Below are positions 43,530-55,310 of a DNA stretch of 64,000 bases, in pieces. Where the stretch lies: contig NC_066276.1 of the NCBI RefSeq assembly GCF_905404315.1, forward strand, positions 11,798,001 to 11,862,000, read 5' to 3'. This stretch comes from Leptidea sinapis. Taxonomy: Eukaryota > Arthropoda > Insecta > Lepidoptera > Pieridae. The notes beneath the pieces are model-generated. The model worked only from the letters and a program-made list of their open reading frames with translations. It made no database searches and had not been told where the DNA came from. How positions within the stretch are numbered: position 1 is the first letter of the stretch; each line of letters begins with the position of its first letter. The translations under genes and the position numbers were made by a program.

Positions 43530-44735
43530 CTATGTGGAAACAAATCGATTGGCACGATGTGTTTGATTCTGATGATGATGTTAATTGCATGGTAACTGAA
43601 TTTTATGATAAGATTAATGAAATGATTGAGGAATTTAATTTTTTTTTCTAAAATATTATAACGATAATAAATCAAAATTTCCTCCATGGATGTCGAAGTC
43701 CTTGATAAAACGCCTACGAGAGAATAGTACAGAACAAAAATAGAAACCAATATATATAAAAACCCAAATTCATTTTGGAGTTATACTAAATATAAACGTG
43801 AAATGAACTGGACAATACCATCCAATATGATTCTGGCGGATTAAACTGCTTCTGGAGGCGAGGAAATTGCAAACCTTTTTGCAACTTATTTTAAATCTGT
43901 TTTTTCTGAACCTGCTCAAGAATATACTCTTGATTTCATCCCATCTTGCAATAACAAATTCAAATTGTCTCTGTCAATTCAAATTCGAAGTCTTTAACAC
44001 AGTAAAGGGTCTGGTCCAGACAAACTCCCACCATTATTTATTAAACATTGCGCTACATCATTGACACTCCCATTATTATTGATTTTCAACAAATCTCTAT
44101 CCAAAGAGTTTACCCAGAACAATAGAAGGGTACACGAATTATTCCAATACGCAAAAAAGGTTCGAAGAGTGCTATCATTAATTACCGACCAATTGCTATT
44201 CAAAGCTGTTGCTACAAATTATTCGAAAAGCTTGTTGTTCCGCATCTTACTAGACAGGGTAGTCAGGCTATTACATCAGATCAACATGGCTTCACAAAAG
44301 GTCGCTCAATATGGTACACTTTATATCTGATCTTTCCAGGCATGTGGACCACAGTGCACAAATCGATGTTATATATACAGATTTTTCTAACGCTTTTGAT
44401 AAAGTGAACTATCAAGTCCTATTTAAAAAACTTGTCAGGTACGGATTACATGGAGCTCTTTTAAACTGTTTTGAATCATATCTCAATCAGAGGCCTCAAG
44501 TAGTTTCAGTAAATGGATATGACTTGGATACTATAATTGCTACGTCTGGCGTCCCACAAGGATCGCATCTTAGACCTAAAAATATAGAGTAATAAGTAAT
44601 AAAAATGATTGTAATTTCATTCAGGCAGAGTTTCTTGCGCAGCTTTTTCTCTCTCAGAGCACCGAAGCGGTAGTAGTATCTAGTATATTAGAAATGACAT
44701 CAGAAGAATTCTAAAGGAGTCAATTAGTAGGAAGT
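43530..44735 (+). mobile_element. Internally deleted LINE (copy G)
   Basis: Plus-strand remnants in several frames: WHDVFDSDDDVNCMVTEFYD, FPPWMSKSLIKRLRENS, NLFATYFKSVFSEPAQEYTL, GSGPDKLPPLFIKHCA, YRPIAIQSCCYKLFEKLV, QHGFTKGRSIW, motif A IDVIYTDFSNAFDKVNYQVL and motif B SGVPQGSHLRP near 44557-44580. The linker-to-motif-B order is that of a Jockey-group ORF2. The sequence then jumps straight to the 3' UTR block GAGTTTCTTGCGCAGCTTTT and CGAAGCGGTAGTAGTATCTA, so motif C and the C-terminus are deleted. It precedes another LINE of the wider group. Confidence 0.8.
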
Positions 44736-45160
44736 ATTATTTAATAAACATGCCTCTATTGGGCAAAATTGTAAAATAATCGACATACAAGCCTCTATTT
44801 GTGGATGTATTAGTACTAATGTAAAAAAATATAACAATGAAGATTTTTCTTCTATTAATTTAAATTAAGTTATTTGACAAGGGAGGACAACTCTTGCAAT
44901 TACCATACAAAATAGGCAACATTCTCCAAATATAAATGTTACTGCTAGGGATAATCATAATAAATATTATTCACCTGAATATACAAGGTATCTCAAGTAA
45001 GGAATTAGAGATTGAACTGTTTTTGAGCTGCTGTAATATAGATATATTATGTATTACAGAACATTGGCGTAAGACTCATCAGCTCCAGTTTAGCATTAGA
45101 GAACATAAAGTAGTCAGTTCGTTTTGTAGAAGTAGGTCTATACATGGAGGTTCTCTAATT

Positions 45161-47919
45161 TTTTTTTTATATGAGAGGGGGCAAACGGGCAAGAGGCTCA
45201 CGGGATGGGGAGAGGTGAGGCAACCGCCCATGGACATCCGCAACAACAGGTGTGTCAAGAAATGCGTTGCCGGCCTTTAAGGAGTATGCTTTTTTCTTGA
45301 AGGTCCCTAAGTCGTATCTGTTCGGGAAGACCGCTGCCGGTAGTTGATTCCACAAAGTGGCTGTGCGAGGCAAGAAATTTCGAACAAAACGCGCGGTTGT
45401 GGAATGCCAGACGTCTACGTGATGCGGATGGTACTTTGCACGTAATGTCCGATGGTGGAATTCGGCCGCTGGAATCAACCCGAACAGCTCCTCTGAGCAC
45501 TCCCCGTGATAAATGCGGTAGAAGATGCAGAGAGAACCCACATCTCTACGCAATACTAGAGAATCAAGCCGATCGGAGATGACTTGATCGTCGATGATTC
45601 GAGCCGCTCTTCGTTGTATGCGGTCAAATGGAAGAAGCTGGTACTGGGGAGCACCCGGCCAGAGGTGAGAACAGTACTCCATGTGAGGCCGAATTTACGC
45701 CTTATAAAGTTGCAGGCGGTGGCTTTTAGTGAAGTACTGTCTCGCCTTACTGAGTACACCAAGCTTTTTAGAGGCCAGTTTGGCCTTCTCTTCCAAGTGA
45801 CCACGGAACTGAACGTCGCTCGATATATCGACGCCAAGTATGCCAATACAGGCTGTGGCAGTTAGAGGAGTGATCTCGAATCGAGGGGATACGACAAAGG
45901 GAGACTTTTTAGTGGTGAACGCACAAACTTGTGTCTTCTTGGATTTGGCGGATGATGATCGACTCCATTACTTTGGAGAAAATGGAGGTAATGGCAGTGG
46001 GGCGGTAGTTGGACGGATCTGAGCGAACACCTTTCTTAGGGATCGGGTGCACTAAAGCCGCCTTCCATAATTTCGGGACTACACCTGATGAGTAGGAGAG
46101 CCGAAAAAGACGGGTGAGGACCGGCGCCAGTTCCGGAGCACATGTGCGCAGCACTATCGGGGGAATGCCATCGGGCTCGCTCGATTTGTGAATGTCCAAG
46201 GTGAGAAGCGCCTTAAGCACGGCACCATGCCGGATTTTTACCTCCGGCATATATGAATCGCACCGCGGAATATGCGGTGGTGCACCACCTTGGTCATCCA
46301 GAGTCGAGATGGACGCGAAGAGGGAGCCCAGGAGATCAGCTTTCTCTTTCGCGTCATGGGCCAGCGAGTCATCATCCCCGTGCAGTGGCGGAATGGCTGG
46401 CTGGCAGAAGTTTCCTTGGACAGCCTTGGCGAGCGACCAGAACGCACGAGTTCCCGAGGGAAGGCGTGCAAGTCTCTCGCCAATTCTGCCAATGTGCTTC
46501 GACTTCGCGTCAGCAATAACTCTTTTGAAGGACCTGGAGGCATGATTGAAGTGTTTTTTAAGTTCGCTGGAATTCACATCCTTAGATACCACCGCATTGA
46601 CCCAAGCCTGATAGCACTCCTGCTTTCGGCGAGAGGCCATTTTGCAGGAGCGGTCAAACCATGGTTGGGACTTGTCACCGATAGGCACAGAAGAGGATGG
46701 AATGAAGAGTTCCATACCTTGCAGTACCACATCAGCAACAGCGTCAGCAGCGGCATCTGGATCTCCCAGCGAAAAACAGATCTGCCTCCACGGGTAGGAT
46801 GCAAAAAAGCACCGCATCTCGTTCCACTCTGCTGACCTATAGTGCCACACGCGGCGACAGCCTAAGAAGCGGGGCCGTGTTAGGCGCGTGATTGTTACGG
46901 TGCTCCGGATCAGGCAGTGGTCCGACGATCCCAGAGGAGGGTCAATGGAAACTAGGTAGCCGTCCGGATGTGAGGTCAACAGAAGGTCCAACAGTGAAGG
47001 TGTATGGTCTTGCACATCTGGGATTCGCGTTGGCGCAATAACCAGTTGCGTCAGATCATATGCTAAGGCGAAGTCGTAAACAGATCTCCCTGCATGATCG
47101 GTGGTACGTGAGCCTAGCCATTCAGCGTGGTGGGCGTTAAAATCGCCAAGAAACACGATCTCTGCAGTGGGGATCTGCTCCAACACGGAATCTGTAGCCA
47201 TTTGGATGTGTTCGAGGGTCCGGTCAGTCTCTGCGTTACCGCTATGGGACCTATACAGGCATGCGTAGATTCGCGGATGGTCATCGCAGTCTACACCCAG
47301 CCAGATGATGGATAGGTCCTGTCCTTCAAGAAAACTCAGGCGTCGAGAACAGACATCCTCCCTGACGTAAACGCACACGCCAGCCCGTGGTATAAAGGAG
47401 TGTTCTAAATTATACCCCGGGTAGGAAGATCAGCCAGGGAGGATATCTGTGTCTCGGTTAAAAAGAGCAAGGCTGGCTTTCGTCGTCTCCAGGTGAAAGT
47501 GGACGGCATTTAAATTTGAGCGAAGCCCCCTGGTGTTGCAAAAGTCCACAGCGAGTGTAGAGGAGGGTGGTTTGAGCCTCCTGCTCTGTTTGCCCCGAGT
47601 CAGCGCAGTTTTGCCCCCTCCAGAATACGCGGGCCAGCTTGGGCAACCACTGTTAGGTACAGGCCCTAATTGTGGACGCCCAGGGACGGATTCTCCAGGG
47701 CTGCATAGCCTGGTACCGTCGAGGAGTAGTCTCTTTTTAGTCTGTGCTGCCATTTGTATTTGGGAGGGGGGGTGTAGGCCTCCGGATACCCCATTCACCA
47801 GACGAAACACAGCGGCATAGCCGCTATTTCACGCCGGTTTCGAGTGGGGGAGTGGTATTTCTCCGGGCGTGCCGGCCCAATTCGGTTGTGTCCGTGAGGA
47901 CCCACCATGGCACTACCAC
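45161..47919 (-). mobile_element. Nested minus-strand LINE (copy I) inside copy K
   Basis: It is flanked by an exact 9-bp duplication TCTCTAATT at 45152-45160 and 47920-47928. The A-run tail (T-run on plus) is at 45161-45168. Read from 47919 down: about 250 bp of upstream sequence, an endonuclease start LAVDFCNTRGLRSNLNAVHF with two single-base losses near 47460 and 47410, a long frame 47378-45909, an internal deletion near 45947, then the C-terminus KKSPFVVSPRFEITPLTATA, CIGILGVDISSDVQFRGHLE, HMEYCSHLWPGAPQYQLLPF, RRAARIIDDQ and FLPRTATLWNQLPAAVF. Same family as copy H but a different subfamily. The reverse transcriptase core is gone, so it could not have moved again by itself. Confidence 0.92.
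45909..47378 (-). pseudogene. Endonuclease plus partial reverse transcriptase of LINE copy I
   Basis: 489 codons. Residues 1-180 are an APE-type endonuclease that nicks target DNA: YACLYRSHSGNAE, FLGDFNAHHAEWLGS (GDFN with catalytic Asp and Asn), HTPSLLDLLLTSHPDG and GSSDHCLIRS (SDH with catalytic His). A linker with WHYRSAEWNEMRCFFASYPW and WFDRSCKMASRRKQECYQAW follows. Then the start of the reverse transcriptase: KSSEPDGIPPIVLRTCAPEL (Gly normally, here Glu, in SSGPDG), VHPIPKKGVRSDPSNYRP and SKVMESII. The frame then runs through a deletion junction into out-of-frame downstream sequence and ends. Motifs A, B and C are missing. The plus-strand frames of similar size here are antisense by-products. 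Confidence 0.9.
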
Positions 47920-50764
47920 TCTCTAATTATTATTAATAACAGACTAAAATGTAAAAATAGAAGAGATATTGTTAATCTCTCTATAGAACAACTAATTGAG
48001 ATAGCTTGTATAGAACTAGAGCAATTTATTATTGTAAGTGTATACTCCCCACTACATCATATGAACAATTCCAACATAGAATGGAGGAGGTACTATCAAA
48101 ATTTAGCAAAACCAGCAAGTCAATAATTGTAGTGTGTGGAGATTTTAATATAAACTTGCTTGAACCTTCGGCCAATTGTACTAGCCTTAAAAATTTATTT
48201 CAAAGTTTTAATTTGTTCAATGCATTTTGGGAAGCTACTAGAATCACTTCTACAACAGCAACCTGTTTATATAATATTTTTACAGATGTTACTATTACTA
48301 GTAAACTCATATTAATAATCTTCAGTCCGACCATAGTGGGCAACTTATAAAAGTTAATACAAGATTGGACAATGTCAGACCAAAAAAGGTGACGATTATA
48401 CCAGTTACGGGTAGCCGTCTTAAGAGGTTTAGAAATAATTTGGTCAATACGATACCATTTTTACACTGTGGTGAAACTGCTAATTTTCACTATAACTTAG
48501 TCTTCAATTCCTTCTGTGAGGAATTTGTTTTAATGATTGGGTATCCACAAAAGTCGTAAACGCTTATATGACCTTTAATATGAGAAACATTAGAATAATA
48601 GTGAAAATTTAAAATATATGTAAAAAAATAATCCAAGCTCTTTGAAGTAGTTTGTCATGAAGTGAAAATACATTTCATTGCAGATAAAATTAAAAACAGC
48701 AATAATAAAGTAAAAGCGACTTGGAATGTAATTAACAATGAAACTGGTAGATCGAATTGCCGTAACACCTCTATCTGTTTAAATATTAATAATCGCGTTA
48801 TAAATTCGGAAATAGAAATGGCAAATGAATTTGATAAATAATTCTCCGAAATCCCTATTGTCACGACCAAAGACCTTAACTCTTCGCCAAAAGCAGCATA
48901 TGATATGCTTAAATTACACGTACCAGTATCTTCCACTGATTTGTAATTTAAGTATCTTACAGGTAACGATATAATAAAAATCTTCAAATTAATTAACCTA
49001 AAAAATACAAAAGACCTATGGGGCCATTCGACTAATATTGTAAAATACATACTTGACATTATAGCACCTTAATTAGCAATAATATTTAATGAATGCATAG
49101 ATGAGGGTGAGTTCCCTGACCTCATGAAATACAGCAAATTTTTTACCTTTGTTTAAATCGGGCAGTTCTTTTGACCCTGCTAATTTCAGACCTATTTCAG
49201 TGCTGCCTGTTTTTAGTAAAATTTTTGAAAAACTTTTGCTTCAACAGCTACAAATGCATTTTTGTAAATTAATGAACAAATATCAGTTTGGTTTCACTAG
49301 GGGCTTATCAACAATTAATGCGGGTACTAGACTCATTGATCACATCTTTGACGCCTGGGAAGAGTCACAGGATGCATTGGGCATTTTTTGTGATTTGTCC
49401 AAAGCATTTGACTGCGTCCACCATGAAACTTTACTCCTAAAACTAAAACATTATGGAGTGAAAAATAGAGCCCTAAATCTGTTAAAATCATATTTAAGCG
49501 AAAGAGTTCAAATAGTCGATGTAAATGGCAAATGGTCTTCGGGTAAACCTGTGGGAATAGGTGTTCCACAGGGTTCTATTCTCGGTCCTTTCTCGTTTCT
49601 TATATATATTAACGATCTACTGTTTGTGGTAGATGATACCCATGAGATTGTATTGTTTGCTGATGATACTTCACTTATTTTTTAAGTGAAGCGACGTGCG
49701 GATATTGATGACGAGGTAAACAATGCACTTTCAAAGATAGTGCGTTGGTTTGGGACGAATAATCTGCACTTAAACAATAAAAAAACATAGTGTATACGGT
49801 TCATTACACCAAACACAGCGGAGGTACAAACCAACGTACTTATAAATGACCAGAGATTGGAACTTGTGGACACTACGGTCTTCTTGGGAATCACGTTAGA
49901 TAAAAAGCTTCAGTGGGGTCCACATATTGCCCATCTAGCAGATAGATTCAGCTCTGCGGCATATGCAGTTAGGAAGATTAGAGAGTACACGAATGTTGCG
50001 ACCGCTAGATTAGTGTACTTCAGTTATTTTCACAGCATCATGACGTACGGTATATTACTATGGGGTCATGCTGCTGACATTGATATAGTGTTTGCTCTGC
50101 AAAAGAGAGCTGTTTGTGCTATATATCAGCTTGGTTATAGACAGTCTCTCAAAGAAAAATTTAAAGAAATAAATATTATGACGCTTCATCGTCAGTACAT
50201 TTATGAAAATTTTATATATGTTCATAAAAATCGTCACCTTTTTGCATTTAATAGTGATTTTCATTATTATAACACTAGAAATAGGGGATTGCTTGTAACT
50301 AGTTTTAGTAGGCTTTATAAGATACTTATAGCTTTAAGGGTAAATGTATACACTTCTATAATAAAGTCCCAGCCACATTATCTATAAATAAATTTAAATG
50401 TGTTATAAAAAAATGGCTCTGTCGTAAATCCTATTACTCCACTGCTGAATATCTAAATGATCGGACAGCCTGGGACTAGATTGTGATTACTTTATAGCGA
50501 TAGAAATGACTGAACAATATTGTATATTTTTATTGAGAAGAGCGCAAAAAAAAGAATGCTTGGTGAGTTTCTTGCGCCGCTTCTTCTCTCTCAGAGCGCC
50601 ATTTGTTTCCGAAGCGGTAGTAGTATCTAGTAGTATAAGAAATGACAACAAAAAGAATTATAAAGGAATCAATTTTGAGAAAATAAATGCCTTTTATGCC
50701 TTTATGCATTTTATGCCAATTTTGAGAAAATAAATGCCTTATTACAGGTGTGGTGATATAATAA

Positions 50765-51260
50765 TAATATGGTCCTAAACACTAAAAAATGTTTTGTGAT
50801 GAGGATTACTAAGCAAAGCATTCCTATTGTACGAAAATATTATCTTAATAACTCTGAGCTCGAGGAGGTGTTTGAAACAAAGGATCTCGGAATTATAGTG
50901 GACCCAAAATAAAATTTTAAGGCACACATAGATTCAGTAGTTTAAAAGGGTGCACAAATGCTGGATTTAGTTAAGTGAAACACGAAATACTTCAGACTAA
51001 TAAATACCAAAATCACCTTCTATAATACTCTAGTAAGAAGTATCTTAGAATATGCTTGCATAGTCTGGAGCGCAAGCTATAGCATTCACTCACAAAGACT
51101 GGAAACCATACAAAGGATTTACTAAATATTTGGCATATATTGCGTAGGGCATATCACACAGAACTTACAGAGATAGAAATACATTTTTTAAATAGAATAC
51201 TCTCTATAATCGACGAAATTGTGTTTCGCGCCAAATAATGGGTTTATGTGGAAACTTAAG
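50765..51260 (+). mobile_element. LINE C-terminal fragment
   Basis: Plus-strand remnants: LNTKKCFVMRITKQSIPIVR, KDLGIIVDPK, NFKAHIDSVV, GAQMLDLVK, FYNTLVRSILEYACIVWSAS and RLETIQR. The KDLGIxxDxxLxFxxHI...LVRSxLEYxxxVWSP...xxQR pattern is the connection after the polymerase in CR1/Jockey-like elements. Several stops. It begins right after the tail of copy K, so K may have inserted upstream of or into it. Confidence 0.7.
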
Positions 51261-52154
51261 GTGAGTGCCCTCCAAATTTAAGAATTTTGTCAGATTGAAG
51301 AAAGAATTAATGGTAGATTTGAAAGGTTTTGGTTGGATTAAAATATTGACTACAATATTACTACATATTCACATTATTCGCCATAGTTTTAGAAATATTT
51401 ACGGTTCAAGTAATGGATTCAATTTTATTTGCTTGATCCACCAGATGAACACCGTTCAACTTATGGAGACATGGCATGTTTTTAGATCCATCGTAACATT
51501 TAAAATAACTTTTTTAAGATTAAAACAAAACAGCTCAAATTAATTTAAGTAAATGTATGAGGCTAATTGCCAAAAGTTCAACACACTATTTCGCATTTTT
51601 AATTATTTTAAGGGCTATATTTTCTTGCTTGTTTAACTTTATATTTCATGCCCAAAAGTAGAACTATGGATTATATCCACTTTTATTCGTTCAACTTTTG
51701 TGTATCGCATCTTAAGCTGAACGCTGAAGTAAATTTTGTAGGTTCATTTTATGGTACTTTATCCCAAATAATGAATGAATTGAATAAAGTAGTTCAATTT
51801 TAGGACTTTATTATGAACGGATAAGTAGGTATTGTGTCAATCAATACATTTTTCTTTTCATAGAATGTGAATTTCGCGGGGTAGTTGTCTACCCCGTAGA
51901 CAACTAAAAAAAAAGTATAGTAGATATAGAACATTCTTTTCAATCTTTCAGAGAGCAGTCAATTCTTTAGGATACATAGAATGAAAAACAAAAGCCAGCA
52001 AGCATCAATATCATGAAATAACTGAGTGAAAGCTATTCAAAGTTGTTGAAAAAGCATAATCGTTAAAACAAACTTAGGGTCGTTTTCACCACTACCACGA
52101 CTGCTTAGGCAATACAATGAGATAAATAGAAAATAGAGAACGTAGATATATTTC
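51261..52154. other. No gene recognised; one short strong hairpin
   Basis: AT-rich. TAGTTGTCTAC (51882-51892), loop CCC and GTAGACAACTA (51896-51906) form an 11-bp stem. GGGGTAG (51878-51884) and CTACCCC (51889-51895) offer an alternative, overlapping stem. Confidence 0.5.
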
Positions 52155-52275
52155 GTTAAAACAATTCAGAATTGTTTTAAAGACAAATATTGGCGGAATT
52201 TACACGAAAGAAAACTTAAATCATTTGTATAGATATGGATTTCCGCAAAGTAACGCCTAATTCAATAAATTTTCT
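52155..52275 (+). repeat. Interspersed repeat, tail-only copy 3
   Basis: GACAAATATTGGCGGAATTT, GAAAGAAAACTTAAATCATT and ATGGATTTCCGCAAAGTAAC match the tails of the repeats at 8109 and 19660. The ACACGAGGCATCCTCAGG head is absent. Confidence 0.6.
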
Positions 52276-53926
52276 TAGATATATTTTCCAATAGTCCACA
52301 GGAATTTAATTATGTTTTTTTATCTTTTATTCCTTTTTTAATCTAATAATTATAGTCTTATGTATCTAAAAGTCCATAATCAACTTTAAATTGTTATTTT
52401 ATCTTAGTTTATATTATGTTATTAGTTTATAGTTCGTAAGTAGTAAGTAGGTAGTTAATTGTCACAGCAGCAACAATGAATGTTGTGTACCTACATCAGC
52501 TGTTATTGGTACTCACATCAGCAATTTAATTTCTTGTAATACTACATTATGTAATTGTAATATGTGTTTACTGTTGATGTATCATTAAGAATAAATAAAT
52601 AAATAAAAGGCTCAAAAGGCGAAAATCATAAATTAGAATATTATTAATATTGCATTGTGACCCCCGACTTTGTCTGATGCCTACAAACTCCTATGAAGGA
52701 GTCGCTAACTTCTTCGACATTCATTCATCTTCGACATGTACACGCAACGAAATGAGCTCAAAGTTCAATAATTCTTTCTTTATCTTTTTTAACTAAATAT
52801 CCACGTATTTTTAGTTAATTGTTATTGTTATCTGATATTTTTTATTATTTTGCGATATTCATAAACAATGATAGAATTTATATTCATATTTTAAGCTTCT
52901 ATATGTTTGTGATTGTGAACCGTTTCCAACTGAGTTCCAAAATGTAAATTATATTAGTTAAAATAAGAATCAACCTTAGGACGCTTGTCATATTACTACA
53001 TCGTCCCACATTTTGGCAATAAGATTTAACCCATTTTAGTTACAGCACGCATTAAGATATAAAATAAATTGCATTGATCCACAACCTCTGTTCATGGAGG
53101 TTATCAATAATTTTATCACGTCATAAAATATTATGTACTCAATGACAACTGTATCTATTCATGATACGTAAATCGCCCTATAATATTCAAATCGGGCAAA
53201 GTTTAGACGAGCTACAAAATAATTAATCACGACAACTCTTCTATTTTATCATGAATATTATTACAGTTTATTGAAGGTCGAAGGATATGAAATGATATAT
53301 TCTTTAAAAGCGCCAGCTCTTGAAAATATCTAACATCACTACAGCTTACTCTAAAGTAGAATCAGACGCTATATGAAATACTTGCTGGTGTGTACGAACG
53401 TTAACAGATGTCGCTTTTACAGAAACAGCATAATTGCTAAGGGAGGTTTTGCTGTGATCTGAAAACTGTAAACGAGCAGTAATTTACCCCGAGCCTTTCA
53501 GTTGGTACAGGACACTCGTCGCGAAAAGTTCTCTGACTGTAAAAGTTGTTCGATTCATAAAATAATTTTCAGTGGTAATTTTCCATAAATTAGAACTTTT
53601 TCTGATTCTTTGTGCCTTATTTTTACTTTGGGATCTATAATGATTGGTAAGTGAATAAAAATTATAACAACTTTGTATAACTGTAAATTCGCTTTCGTTG
53701 CAAAGTTTTGTCCGCTATTTAACACTTTCAAGGATGGAATTTCCAAAACTAGTTACATCCCAATATACAAGGAGGACTTATGGAATTTATTCTAGATATA
53801 ATTAATTACTGTGAATTATCTATTTCATCGGTTTTTTGTTATCAATAGGCTCCATTAAAAAATAAATATTGTATATAAACATATTTTGTGTTTTACGTGA
53901 TATATTGTTTTCGAATCACATTTGTT
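52276..53926. other. No gene recognised
   Basis: AT-rich. A tail-like AATAAATAAATAAATAAA lies at 52588-52606. The 63-codon minus frame at 53555-53746 has no recognised motif. Confidence 0.4.
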
Positions 53927-54036
53927 TTATATAAGAGGGGGCGCATGGGTTAGATATGCGTTGCCGGCATTTAAATTGGGAGAAAGCATGCTCTATGCTT
54001 AACCATTCCTAAATGGTATCAGTTCGGGAAGGCTGC
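53927..54036 (-). repeat. LINE 3' end scrap of the copy I family
   Basis: TTATATAAGAGGGGGCGCAT, GCGTTGCCGGCATTTAAAT and TATCAGTTCGGGAAGGCTGC correspond to the 3' end of the minus-strand LINE at 45165-45345, with internal losses. Confidence 0.65.
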
Positions 54037-54299
54037 AAAAAAAATCGCATAAAATCTTTCAACGAAAAATTTTAACTGAAGAAATACAAAATTTCTGATA
54101 TCAATTTCACGTGGAAAAAGTGTAGGTTATTGTCTAAGAACTGACAAAATACTTACACTTACTATACTATTACTATTACTATATTCAGAAGACGCTTCTC
54201 TACTGCAGCTCAAAAATAGCCTTGCATTGCTTGATTACACCGATATAATTATTATAATACTATGAAAATAGTTAAAGAATACTTACTAAGACTGCTTAC

Positions 54300-54420
54300 T
54301 GAGCCAGCAATGTTAAGTGATCACCACCGCCCACATTCTCTTAATCTCTTGCTACACCAGAGGAATCACAGGAGCGTTGCCGGCTATTAAGGAAAGTAAA
54401 GCGAGTTGTCTTATCACTTT
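54300..54420 (-). repeat. LINE 3' end scrap of the copy H family
   Basis: AAGTGATCACCACCGCCCAC, ATTCTCTTAATCTCTTGCTA, CACCAGAGGAATCACAGGAG and CGTTGCCGGCTATTAAGG are the minus-strand 3' end of the copy H family. It abuts a plus-strand member of the same family. Confidence 0.65.
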
Positions 54421-54425
54421 TACTG

Positions 54426-55310
54426 TGAAGATTCATGGAGTCACTGGTGATGCCATATACACGGGCCATGCAGGTCTCTCTCGGGAAATCGTAGACCAGT
54501 GCCGGAAGAAACTAGTGTCTTTTATCGAGTCCTCTCTTGAGAAGGTCGCGGAATGGGGTAAAATGAAACTTGTCCAATTTAACCCCCCGAAAACTCAAGT
54601 CTAACTAAAAAACCCATTTGTCACCGCTCTTCGACTACACCTCCCTTAAAGCCTCACCTAGCATGAAGCATCGGAATACTGAGCCTCTAAATCTCGAGCG
54701 GTTGCAAATTCCGTGGTCATCTGGATGGCAAAGCCAAATTGGCTTCGAAGAAGCTGGGTGTCGTATATAGAGCAGGGCAAAAATTAAAAGCCGGCCCACA
54801 TTTAGCGCTCTACATAGCGCAGGTCCGGTCACATATGGAGTATTGCTGTCATCTCTGGTCTGGCGCACCCCAGTATCAGCTCGAACCATTTGACCGCGTG
54901 CAATGCAGTGCTGCTCGAATTGTCGGGGACCCAGTGCTCTGTGAACGCTGAATCACTTACGTTAGCGTTACGTAGATATGTCTTTTATCGCATTTATCAC
55001 GGCGAGTGATTCGAAGAGCTGTTTCACCTGATTCCTGCCGCCGAATTTCAACTTCGCACGACACGTCACAAATTAGGATATCATCCCCACCATCTGGATG
55101 TGTGGCGGTCTCCTCAGTACGGTTTTCATGAAACTTTCTTGCATGTACAATAAAACTGTAAAATGAGTTTCCTTATGCGGTGTTTCCGAGACGATACGAC
55201 ATGGTTACCTTCAAAAATAGTTGCAAGAGAATGTGGGCAGCGGTGATCACTTAACATAACTTAACACTTAACAACAGGTACGCTCATTTGTCCTCTTCTT
55301 CCATTAAAAA
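54426..55310 (+). mobile_element. 5'-truncated LINE of the copy H family
   Basis: Plus frames: GVTGDAIYTGHAGLSREIVD, QCRKKLVSFIESSLEKVAEW, GKMKLVQFNPPKTQV, a stop, then KAKLASKKLGVVYRAGQKLK, HMEYCCHLWSGAPQYQLEPF, DRVQCSAARIVGDPVLCE, stop, FYRIYHGE remnants and TTCGCACGACACGTCACAAA to a tail TCTTCCATTAAAAATA. The start lies just after the YADD box. It also has an internal deletion near the C-terminus (about 55220). Confidence 0.8.

Larger units (their letters stand above)
44936..50741 (+). mobile_element. Jockey-like LINE (copy K), split by a 2.76-kb insertion
   Basis: The endonuclease N-terminus is at 44936-45160 (NIIHLNIQGISSKELEIELF, DILCITEHW, with the catalytic-type Glu). After the insertion at 45161-47919 it continues in frame at 47929 (IIINNRLKCKNRRDIVNLSI, FIIVSVYSP). 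GDFNINLLEP is at about 48138; then linker, reverse transcriptase (49149-49685: motif A FCDLSKAFDCVHHETL, motif B GIGVPQGSILGP, motif C LFADDTSLIF) and C-terminus (49857-50450, ending LNDRTAWD). Single substitutions create stops at 49683 (Lys to TAA) and about 49789 (Lys to TAG), and there are indels in the endonuclease. Tail to 50741, with the GAGAAAATAAATGCCTT end present twice. The exact 5' boundary is uncertain. Confidence 0.88.

Noticed and set aside
46192..46835. Plus-strand frames of 117 and 187 codons
   Set aside because: They are antisense to the endonuclease/polymerase frame of LINE copy I.
54300..55310. Twin-priming (5' inversion) of one LINE insertion
   Set aside because: The inverted piece is the 3' end of the family, whereas twin priming inverts the 5' part; two separate insertions fit better.
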